Assembly: GCA_031255315.1 (NCBI GenBank)
Contig: JAIRSS010000106.1
Location: 1 to 5,346 of the forward strand
Length of the DNA stretch: 5,346 bases
Direction of reading: 5' to 3'
DNA from: Spirochaetaceae bacterium
Lineage (GTDB): Bacteria > Spirochaetota > Spirochaetia > Treponematales > Breznakiellaceae
Shown: piece after piece, positions 1 through 4,645 of the stretch
Layout: each line of letters starts with the position of its first letter
Position numbering within the stretch: position 1 is the first letter of the stretch
Notes under the pieces: model-generated
The model's database searches: none
The model's input: only the letters and a program-made list of their open reading frames with translations
Told to the model about the DNA's origin: nothing
Program-made: the position numbers and the translations under genes

Positions 1-61
1 ATAAATTGCCGCCATTTAAAGGCTGCGCCAAACAACAAACATTACATAACCGTACCTATAA

Positions 62-103
62 AATCCCGGTAATGATAGCAAGACGGGATTGATGTTTCAA
101 TCC
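62..103. repeat. Two overlapping, mutually exclusive hairpins
   Basis: AATCCCG at 62-68 is a perfect inverted match to CGGGATT at 84-90, with a 15-base loop. GGATTGA at 86-92 is a perfect inverted match to TCAATCC at 97-103, with the 4-base loop TGTT. The two stems share bases 86-90, so only one can form at a time in a transcript. No clear U-run follows on the plus strand, so a standard intrinsic terminator is not supported. The pair may belong to the end of a gene left of the window or to a structured RNA. Confidence 0.45.
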
Positions 104-158
104 ATCCCATCCATAACGCGGGATAAACGCATAGAACATCACCCGGTTCTGGGGAGCA

Positions 159-224
159 GGAGGTTTTGAGCGGCCTGGGCATTCAGAAACTTGAAAATGG
201 TCTGACTATGCCCTTCAAAACCCC
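159..224. repeat. Long interrupted hairpin, possible structured RNA
   Basis: The outer stem is GGTTTTGA (162-169) with TCAAAACC (215-222), extended by GG (159-160) with CC (223-224) around a bulged A. The inner stem is GGGCAT (177-182) with ATGCCC (208-213), followed by CAGA (184-187) with TCTG (201-204). The left internal bulge at 170-176 contains GCGGCC, which is complementary to GGCCGC at 241-246, so a pseudoknot is possible. About 20 pairs over 66 bases is more than I would expect from random sequence of this composition, but I could not compute this. No RNA family is recognised. Confidence 0.45.
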
Positions 225-267
225 GCGACCGTACCGCTGGGGCCGCCCATTTCACCGTCTACAGATT

Positions 268-302
268 CCCCGCCCGCTGCTTCTCCACCCCCCAACGCCC
301 CC
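268..302 (-). other. Potential G-quadruplex motif on the minus strand
   Basis: The plus strand has C-runs at 268-271, 273-275, 288-293 and 298-302. The minus strand therefore has four G-runs of three or more, separated by loops of 4, 12 and 1 bases. The 12-base loop makes this a weak to moderate candidate. It sits in a stretch (about 221-335) where the plus strand is strongly biased to C and T. Confidence 0.3.
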
Positions 303-364
303 GCACCGGCTTGCCGACTACCCTCCACATCCTTAAGGCTCGCTACGAAATACCTCGTCTCTAT

Positions 365-399
365 TAGGGTCTTCCCATTCAGTTTTGGACCTTACCCTA
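365..399. repeat. Short inverted repeat near the transposase remnant
   Basis: TAGGGT at 365-370 is an inverted match to ACCCTA at 394-399, spaced by 23 bases. It lies about 27 bases beyond the stop codon of the IS630-type remnant, where the end of such an element would be expected, so it may be part of a degraded terminal inverted repeat. No partner end is visible in the window and no target-site TA duplication can be assigned. Confidence 0.25.
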
Positions 400-425
400 T
401 CTAGTATCTTGTAAAGGCTAAAACA

Positions 426-568
426 TTACTCAATAATCCACGGGTAGAGCCGCTTCAGGTTGGTCTGGGCATCCACCGTAGTGAACTGCCGGTCCACCCC
501 CTTCTGTTCCTCGTTCCTCTGGGTATCCCACGCCAATAACTCCCTACGCGCCGGTCTCCCAGACACTG
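426..568 (-). pseudogene. IS630-family transposase, C-terminal remnant, frameshifted
   Basis: Read on the minus strand, 568 to 545 gives QCLGDRRV. After a frame change near 545-551 the reading continues to the stop at 428-426 with RELLAWDTQRNEEQKG, then VDRQFTTVDAQTNLKRLYP. The pattern QCL-x-RR, then a helix with AW...QRN, then W/RQFTT-x-DA-x-x-KLKRLYP, is the usual C-terminal tail of IS630-family (Tc1/mariner-like DDE) transposases, recognised from memory. The DDE catalytic core that should lie further upstream (to the right, past about 570) is absent: that space holds only the short region before the LacI-family gene. With the core missing and the frame broken, no active transposase can be made. 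The family call is fairly sure; the subgroup is not. Confidence 0.75.
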
Positions 569-569
569 G

Positions 570-590
570 GCCGCCGTCCGCTGAGGCGGC
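570..590. repeat. GC-rich hairpin upstream of the regulator gene
   Basis: GCCGCC at 570-575 is a perfect inverted match to GGCGGC at 585-590 with a 9-base loop. The following plus-strand sequence is T/G-rich (597-620) but has no uninterrupted T-run, so it is at best a poor terminator. It lies between the transposase remnant and the start of the LacI-family gene and might insulate that gene from read-through. Confidence 0.3.
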
Positions 591-598
591 GCGTCTCG

Positions 599-627
599 TT
601 GTTTGTGTAAGTATTTTGTGATAGGTT
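599..627 (+). promoter_or_regulatory. Weak candidate promoter for the LacI-family gene
   Basis: TTGTTT at 599-604 and TAGGTT at 622-627 are spaced by 17 bases, but the second box matches the sigma-70 -10 consensus at only three of six positions. Transcription would start almost on the ATG at 636, giving a near-leaderless message, which fits the poor Shine-Dalgarno there (TAGG at 622-625). No better promoter pair was found between 569 and 635. This is a guess by position, not a strong signal. Confidence 0.2.
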
Positions 628-635
628 AAAAATTA

Positions 636-1700
636 ATGACGGTAAAAGAAATCGCGGAGCTGGCGAAAGTTTCCGTTGGAACGGTGGACCGGGTTATTTA
701 CCGCCGGGGCCGGGTGGCGGCGGAAACCAAGGCGCGAATAGAAGCGATCATCGAAAAATATCAGTTTACCCCAAACCCGATAGCCCGGCGGCTTAAACGG
801 AACCGGGCTTACCGGTTTTGCGCCTTTCTGCCCCGGCGGGATCAGGATGCCGGCTATTGGGGACAATCCATAGTGGGAATACAGGAGGGGGCCGGCGAGA
901 TCGCCCCGCTGGGTGTAGAAACGAGCATCATAGAATTTGACCGTTACAGCATCCGGGGGTTTCACCGGGCCGCCGATTCTCTGTTGGCGGAAAAACCCGA
1001 CGGGATAATTTTGTCTCCCGTAATGCCGGAAAAAATTAAAACCCTGATAGAAAAGATTCAGGCCGGCGGGACGCCGTATGTTTTTTTCGACGCCGATCTT
1101 CCCGGAACTCAACCCTTGTGCGCCATTGGACAGGATTCGTTTCGGGGAGGGTATCTGGCGGGAAGACTGATGCACCTTTTTGCGGGAAAACCGGCTAACC
1201 CGGTAGCGGTTCTGGACGCACACGGGGAAGACTACCATATTATCCGGCGGCGGGATGGTTTTTTGCGGTATGCGGAGGAACAGGGTTTTTCTACCGTGGT
1301 GCGGGAATATTCCGGCTATAAGGGGCTTGAAATATCGGTTGATGAAATAACGCTCTTCTTGCAGGAAAATCCCGATCTGGCGGGGGTTTTTATTACGAAC
1401 TGTATGGCCCACCGGGTTGCAGAAGCCGTAACGCGGCAAAAAACCAAGAGCCCTTTTCTCATTGTCGGCTACGATCTTATCCCCAAAAACCGGGAACTGC
1501 TGCGTGATGGCGCGATAAACGCGATTATCTCCCAACGGCCGGAAGAACAGGGCCGTCAGGCGCTGCTTAACCTGTTCAGACATATTGTACTAGAGCAGTA
1601 TATTCTTCCCAAAATAGAAATCCCGCTGGAGGTGTATATACGGGAAAACATCCCTCTTTCGGAGCCGCGTCCCGCCCGCTCTGCTTTCGAAAAATCGTAA
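636..1700 (+). CDS. LacI-family transcriptional regulator of the sugar operon
   Basis: A 354-residue DNA-binding regulator that should act as a dimer in the cytoplasm and respond to a sugar or its derivative. Residues 1-22 form a LacI-type helix-turn-helix (TVKEIAELAKVSVGTVDRV), with the TVDRV variant instead of the common TVSRV. RRGRVAAETKARIEAII follows, then the hinge helix region around NPIARRLKRN (47-56). Residues 60-340 form a periplasmic-binding-protein-like sensor domain (the type close to ribose-binding proteins). It includes DGIILSP (122-128), the GQDSFRGGYLAGRL segment (165-178) and the late QRPEEQG signature (300-306). The length is normal for the family. The ATG at 636 puts the helix-turn-helix at the usual distance from the N-terminus. 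The gene lies 108 bases ahead of the ChvE-like gene on the same strand, so control of the transporter is a good inference. The effector cannot be read from the sequence. Confidence 0.9.
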   Translation: MTVKEIAELAKVSVGTVDRVIYRRGRVAAETKARIEAIIEKYQFTPNPIARRLKRNRAYRFCAFLPRRDQDAGYWGQSIVGIQEGAGEIAPLGVETSIIEFDRYSIRGFHRAADSLLAEKPDGIILSPVMPEKIKTLIEKIQAGGTPYVFFDADLPGTQPLCAIGQDSFRGGYLAGRLMHLFAGKPANPVAVLDAHGEDYHIIRRRDGFLRYAEEQGFSTVVREYSGYKGLEISVDEITLFLQENPDLAGVFITNCMAHRVAEAVTRQKTKSPFLIVGYDLIPKNRELLRDGAINAIISQRPEEQGRQALLNLFRHIVLEQYILPKIEIPLEVYIRENIPLSEPRPARSAFEKS

Positions 1701-1708
1701 AACAACGA

Positions 1709-1737
1709 TTGACAACTACAAATTTCCAAGATACTAT
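1709..1737 (+). promoter_or_regulatory. Near-consensus sigma-70 promoter for the transporter genes
   Basis: TTGACA at 1709-1714 is a perfect -35 box. TACTAT at 1732-1737 matches the -10 consensus at four of six positions, and the spacer is exactly 17 bases. Transcription would begin near 1744, giving a leader of about 65 bases before the ATG at 1809. The box starts only 9 bases after the stop codon of the LacI-family gene. A small dyad CAA-CGA-TTG (1703-1711) overlaps the -35 box and could belong to an operator, though it is too short to call one. Confidence 0.55.
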
Positions 1738-1751
1738 AAGTCATATCTATA

Positions 1752-1793
1752 GCGTGGACGAACACGCACCGTTGGCGTCTACGCAATTTTTTT
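1752..1793 (+). terminator. Intrinsic-terminator-like hairpin in the chvE leader (attenuator candidate)
   Basis: In RNA, GCGUGGACG (1752-1760) pairs over its whole length with CGUCUACGC (1776-1784): nine pairs, one a G-U wobble, with a 15-base loop. The stem is followed by AA and then seven U (1787-1793). This is the layout of a rho-independent terminator. It ends 4 bases before the Shine-Dalgarno of the ChvE-like gene, so all transcription into the transporter, from the promoter at 1709 or from lacI, must pass it. GCGUG (1752-1756) can instead pair with CACGC (1763-1767), which would break the terminator stem. It may simply end most lacI transcripts, or it may be a regulated attenuator. Confidence 0.6.
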
Positions 1794-1797
1794 ATGT

Positions 1798-1803
1798 GGA
1801 GGA
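1798..1803 (+). promoter_or_regulatory. Shine-Dalgarno of the ChvE-like gene (sets its start)
   Basis: GGAGGA at 1798-1803 lies 5 bases before the ATG at 1809. An in-frame ATG at 1794 is upstream of this site and would place the Shine-Dalgarno inside the coding sequence, so 1809 is preferred. That start also gives a clean signal peptide. Confidence 0.8.
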
Positions 1804-1808
1804 ACAAA

Positions 1809-2906
1809 ATGAGATTCACACAAAGAGCTTTACTGATGGTTCCGGTCCTGCTCATCGCGGCGGGAACGGTATTCGCGGGCGGAGGCAGCCAGGCCCAGAC
1901 GGGAAAGGGCTTGATAGGGGTGGTGATGCCCACCCGGTCCGAGGAGCGGTGGATTAAAGATGGCAACGCGGTCAAGGAAGGTCTGGAAAAACTGGGCTAC
2001 ACCGTAGATTTGCAGTATTCGGATGACGACATCGCCACCCAGACCCGCCAGATCGACGACATGATCACCAAAGGCGTAAAAGCTCTGGTTATCGCGTCCA
2101 TCGACGGCTCGGCCCTCTCCAACCAGTTGGCGAACGCCGCCGCCGCAAAGATTCCCGTCATCTCCTATGACCGGCTTCTGATGCAGTCCCCCAATGTGGA
2201 TTACTACGTCTCGTTTGACAACTACAAAGTCGGCGGTCAGATGGGCGATATTCTGATTACCGGCCTCAAACTGGATCAGGCCGCCGCCGCGAAACCGGTC
2301 ATTATCGAATTATTCGCTGGTTCTCCGGACGACAACAATTCGGTCGGGTTCTATCAGGGCGCGATGGACAAGCTGAAACCCTACATCGATAAGGGAGCGC
2401 TTAGGGTGCCTTCCGGCCAGATAGACCGGGCCGTAATCGGTACGTTGCGCTGGGACAGCGCGGAAGCCCAAAAACGCATGGAAAACCTTCTTTCGGCACA
2501 CTATTCCGGTGATGTAGTGCTTGACGGCATTCTGTCTCCCTACGATCCCATCAGCCTTTCCACACTTGAAGCCTGTAAAGCGGTCGGGTACGGCAGCGCC
2601 CCCGGCAAGCCCCTTCCGGTAGTGGGCGGCCAGGATTGTATCGTCGCGTCGTGCAAGTCTATTCTTGCCGGCGAGCAGTACGCGACCATACTGAAAGACA
2701 CCCGTTCTCTGGGCGCGGCGACCGTCGCCCTGGTAGATACCCTTATGCAGGGTAAGACGCCTACCGGCCTTGACACCAAGAGTTACCACAACGGCGCCAA
2801 GATAGTTCCGTCTCTGCTGCTGGATTCCGTTATCGTTACCAAGGATAACCTCAAGGAAGCGGTGATTGATACGGGCTATCACACTGCGGCGGAACTCGGC
2901 CTGTAG
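1809..2906 (+). CDS. chvE: ChvE-like periplasmic monosaccharide-binding protein
   Basis: A 365-residue soluble sugar receptor of a CUT2 ABC transporter. It binds an aldose in the periplasm and delivers it to the membrane permease. Residues 1-23 are a signal peptide: MRFTQR, a hydrophobic stretch, then TVFA with likely cleavage before GGGSQ. There is no lipobox cysteine. The mature part follows Agrobacterium ChvE closely from memory: GVVMPTRSEERW (37-48), DLQYSDDDI (67-75), ISYDRL (118-123), DYYVSFDN (131-138), ELFAGSPDDNN (167-177), GTLRWD (211-216), LSPYD (242-246), VVGGQD (271-276) and AGEQY.TI.KDTR (287-299). In this family such segments line the sugar site. It is the first transporter gene, followed after 111 bases by the ATPase. 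Family and role are secure. The exact sugar is not; ChvE homologues take glucose, galactose, arabinose, xylose and others. A role in virulence sensing, as in Agrobacterium, is not implied. Confidence 0.92.
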   Translation: MRFTQRALLMVPVLLIAAGTVFAGGGSQAQTGKGLIGVVMPTRSEERWIKDGNAVKEGLEKLGYTVDLQYSDDDIATQTRQIDDMITKGVKALVIASIDGSALSNQLANAAAAKIPVISYDRLLMQSPNVDYYVSFDNYKVGGQMGDILITGLKLDQAAAAKPVIIELFAGSPDDNNSVGFYQGAMDKLKPYIDKGALRVPSGQIDRAVIGTLRWDSAEAQKRMENLLSAHYSGDVVLDGILSPYDPISLSTLEACKAVGYGSAPGKPLPVVGGQDCIVASCKSILAGEQYATILKDTRSLGAATVALVDTLMQGKTPTGLDTKSYHNGAKIVPSLLLDSVIVTKDNLKEAVIDTGYHTAAELGL

Positions 2907-2922
2907 GCGGAGAACCTGAGAG

Positions 2923-2932
2923 GCCCCGGGGC
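2923..2932. repeat. Perfect 10-base palindrome after chvE
   Basis: GCCCCGGGGC is a perfect palindrome 16 bases after the chvE stop codon. It has no loop, so it is unlikely to be an RNA hairpin by itself. It is part of a GC-rich gap between chvE and the ATPase gene. Confidence 0.35.
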
Positions 2933-2951
2933 GGGTACAACAAAATGCAGG

Positions 2952-2987
2952 AAGCCGGTTCCGCGTTGCGGGGAGGGGGGCCGGCTT
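2952..2987 (+). repeat. Intergenic hairpin between the binding-protein and ATPase genes
   Basis: AAGCCGG (2952-2958) pairs perfectly with CCGGCTT (2981-2987). Inside its loop CCGC (2961-2964) pairs with GCGG (2968-2971). The sequence after the stem has only TTT followed by CCCTT, so termination would be partial at best. In sugar-uptake operons the binding protein is usually made in excess, and a hairpin in this gap can achieve this by protecting the upstream message or ending some transcripts. That role here is an inference from position. Confidence 0.45.
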
Positions 2988-3003
2988 GCGTTTCCCTTGA
3001 TGT

Positions 3004-3009
3004 AAGGAG
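3004..3009 (+). promoter_or_regulatory. Shine-Dalgarno of the ATPase gene (sets its start)
   Basis: AAGGAG at 3004-3009 is 8 bases before the ATG at 3018. An in-frame TTG at 3012 is only 2 bases from the site, too close for normal initiation, so the ATG is chosen. Confidence 0.8.
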
Positions 3010-3017
3010 CGTTGTTA

Positions 3018-4565
3018 ATGCCAAGCCAAGCTGTTTTGCTTGAAATGAAAAACATCACCAAGACCTTTCCCGGCGTGACGGCGCTGGACAAGGTTAATCT
3101 CCAGATAATGCGGCGCGAAATACACGCCCTTGTGGGAGAAAACGGCGCGGGAAAATCCACCTTGATGAAGATTCTGTCCGGAGTATACCCTTACGGTACA
3201 TATGAAGGCGACGTCGTTTTTGAGGGGAAAGGGTGCGCTTTTTCCGGCATCAAACAAAGCGAAAAGACCGGCGTCGTGATCATTCATCAGGAGCTTGCCC
3301 TGAGCCCCTATCTCTCCATTGCGGAAAATATTTTTCTGGGGGACGAGCGGGCGAGCCACAGTATTATCAACTGGGATAAAACCTACAATGACGCGCTGAT
3401 TTATATGCGGAAATTGGGGTTGAATGAAAATCCCAATATGCCGGTGAACAAGTTGGGGGTGGGTAAGCAGCAGTTGGTGGAAATCGCCAAGGCCCTGGCA
3501 AAAGACGCAAAAATTCTGATTTTGGACGAACCTACGTCGGCGCTTAACGAGCATGACAGCGAACATTTGCTCAAGATTCTGCGGGAACTCAGGGATCAGC
3601 ACAACATCTCATCGGTGTTGATTTCCCATAAACTGAACGAAGTGGCGGAAGTAGCGGACCGTATCACTATTCTGCGGGACGGTAAAACCATTGAAACTCT
3701 CCAGGTTGAACGGGATGACGACGGCAGGGCGTCTATCAGCGAAGACCGGATCATCAAGGGCATGGTGGGCCGGGAAATTACCGACCGTTTTCCGAAACGG
3801 AACAACCCCATTGGCGGCGTTGTTTTTGAGGTGAAGGATTGGACGGTTTACAACCCCGACAATCCTGAGCAAAAGAAACTGGATACGGTGAATATTACCG
3901 TGCGCGCCGGGGAAGTAGTGGGACTGGCTGGGCTTGTGGGCGCCGGGCGGACCGAATTGGCGACCAGTATTTTCGGCAGATATTACGGCGTGAACATCAC
4001 CGGTCAGATCCTGATCGAAGGAAGGGAAGCGAACCTGAATTCGATTCCCAAGTCGATTGAACAGGGGCTTGCGTATGTAACCGAAGACCGGAAGGAATTC
4101 GGCCTTGTACTGATTGAGACGATCAAAGAAAACACAAGCCTGGCAAAATTAAAAAAAATCTCCAAGGGCGGCGTTATTAACGACCACGAGGAGATACTCG
4201 CGGCGGAGGATTACCGGAAAAAACTCAATACCAAAACGCCGTCGATTTTGCAGATCGCGGGGAACCTTTCCGGCGGCAACCAGCAAAAGGTGGTATTGGC
4301 CAAGTGGCTGTTCTCTGATCCCCGGATTCTCATTCTGGATGAACCGACCCGGGGCATTGATGTGGGAGCCAAGCACGAAATCTATACAATCATCAATAAT
4401 TTGGCGGCTCAGGGTATAGCCTGCATCCTTATATCCAGCGAAATGCCTGAAATTATCGGCATGTGCGACCGGATCTACGTTATAAGCGAGGGGAGGATTA
4501 CCGCCGAATTGGAAGGTAAAACCGCAACGCAGGAAAAAATTATGGGTCATATTTTATCCAATTGA
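3018..4565 (+). CDS. gguA: GguA-like sugar ABC transporter ATP-binding protein (two NBDs)
   Basis: A 515-residue cytoplasmic ATPase with two fused nucleotide-binding domains that powers monosaccharide import. Domain 1 (about 6-255) has Walker A GENGAGKST (40-48), the Q-loop in IIHQE (88-92), a non-canonical signature LGVGKQQ (146-152), Walker B LILDEPTSA (167-175) and the switch histidine in ISH (202-204). Domain 2 (about 268-510) has a degenerate Walker A GLVGAGRTE (305-313) with arginine in place of lysine, a canonical signature LSGGNQQ (417-423), Walker B LILDEPTRG (438-446), and serine where the switch histidine would be (ISSE, 472-475). This asymmetry is normal for CUT2 ATPases (RbsA, XylG, MglA, GguA) and is not a sign of decay. 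The gene sits between the binding protein and the permease. The Ggu subgroup is inferred from the neighbours and length. The stop codon lies inside the inverted repeat at 4560-4623. Confidence 0.93.
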   Translation: MPSQAVLLEMKNITKTFPGVTALDKVNLQIMRREIHALVGENGAGKSTLMKILSGVYPYGTYEGDVVFEGKGCAFSGIKQSEKTGVVIIHQELALSPYLSIAENIFLGDERASHSIINWDKTYNDALIYMRKLGLNENPNMPVNKLGVGKQQLVEIAKALAKDAKILILDEPTSALNEHDSEHLLKILRELRDQHNISSVLISHKLNEVAEVADRITILRDGKTIETLQVERDDDGRASISEDRIIKGMVGREITDRFPKRNNPIGGVVFEVKDWTVYNPDNPEQKKLDTVNITVRAGEVVGLAGLVGAGRTELATSIFGRYYGVNITGQILIEGREANLNSIPKSIEQGLAYVTEDRKEFGLVLIETIKENTSLAKLKKISKGGVINDHEEILAAEDYRKKLNTKTPSILQIAGNLSGGNQQKVVLAKWLFSDPRILILDEPTRGIDVGAKHEIYTIINNLAAQGIACILISSEMPEIIGMCDRIYVISEGRITAELEGKTATQEKIMGHILSN

Positions 4566-4623
4566 GGCTGTTCCAAAACCGCGCGCCAGCGCACGGTCAA
4601 TTAGTTTTGGAACTGCCTCAATT
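4560..4623. repeat. Long inverted repeat spanning the ATPase stop codon
   Basis: The arm at 4560-4579 (AATTGAGGC, T, GTTCCAAAAC) is an inverted match to 4604-4623 (GTTTTGGAAC, T, GCCTCAATT). Nineteen of 20 positions pair, with one T-T mismatch at 4569/4614. The 24-base loop is GC-rich and holds a small GCGC/GCGC stem (4581-4584 with 4589-4592). The left arm contains the TGA stop of the ATPase gene (4563-4565). No T-run follows, so it is not a standard terminator. It may be a copy of a dispersed intergenic repeat, or an mRNA-stabilising or processing hairpin between the ATPase and permease cistrons. Confidence 0.75.
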
Positions 4624-4634
4624 AATACTGGAAC

Positions 4635-4641
4635 AGGGAGA
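4635..4641 (+). promoter_or_regulatory. Shine-Dalgarno of the permease gene
   Basis: AGGGAGA at 4635-4641 lies just 4 bases before the ATG at 4646, with the core GGGAG ending 5 bases before it. It supports this start for the permease, downstream of and outside the inverted repeat. Confidence 0.65.
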
Positions 4642-4645
4642 TATA

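Larger units (their letters stand above)
1..425. other. Non-coding, structure-rich region without a recognised gene
   Basis: No reading frame here looks like a protein I recognise. The longest stop-free plus-strand stretch, about 127 to 333, is proline- and arginine-rich at its end, as expected of C-rich non-coding DNA, and has no well-placed start. What the stretch holds is inverted repeats (62-103, 159-224, 365-399) and a strongly pyrimidine-rich plus strand from about 221 to 335. It lies on the C-terminal side of the transposase remnant at 426-568, so part of it may be the decayed end of that insertion element. It could also be the leader or trailer of a gene beyond the left edge, or a structured RNA. 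The sequence alone does not decide between these. Confidence 0.6.

Noticed and set aside
94..103. GTTTCAATCC resembling the end of some CRISPR repeats
   Set aside because: It occurs once in the window with no spacing pattern and no cas gene; it is explained by the hairpin at 86-103.
305..313. Arginine instead of the Walker A lysine in ATPase domain 2, and serine instead of the switch histidine at 474
   Set aside because: These changes looked like decay but are normal in the second domain of CUT2 sugar ATPases such as RbsA and MglA.
158..333. Possible small gene after the perfect AGGAGG at 158-163
   Set aside because: The only nearby start in the open frame is a TTG 2 bases away, the product is proline-rich with no recognisable domain, and the AGGAGG lies in the arm of a hairpin.
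633..1583. Long minus-strand open frame opposite the LacI-family gene
   Set aside because: It overlaps a clear plus-strand gene almost completely, shows no recognisable family and is basic and aromatic-rich as expected for an antisense shadow of a GC-rich gene.
1794..1808. Earlier ATG for the ChvE-like protein
   Set aside because: The Shine-Dalgarno lies downstream of it, and the added residues would spoil an otherwise standard signal peptide.
1709..1957. Plus-strand frame running through the leader into chvE
   Set aside because: Its start coincides with the -35 box, it has no Shine-Dalgarno and it reads chvE out of frame. It was also considered as a leader peptide and rejected for the same reasons.
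2310..2882. Minus-strand open frame within the ChvE-like gene, and similar ones at 3015-3602 and 4149-4550
   Set aside because: All lie antisense inside genes with strong family matches, have no family features of their own and no convincing ribosome-binding site.
3012..3017. TTG start for the ATPase
   Set aside because: Only 2 bases from the AAGGAG site, while the ATG at 3018 is at ideal spacing.
4560..4623. Interpretation of the inverted repeat as an intrinsic terminator
   Set aside because: No T-run follows the right arm on the plus strand, and the next gene of the same transporter begins 22 bases later. It is reported as a repeat instead.
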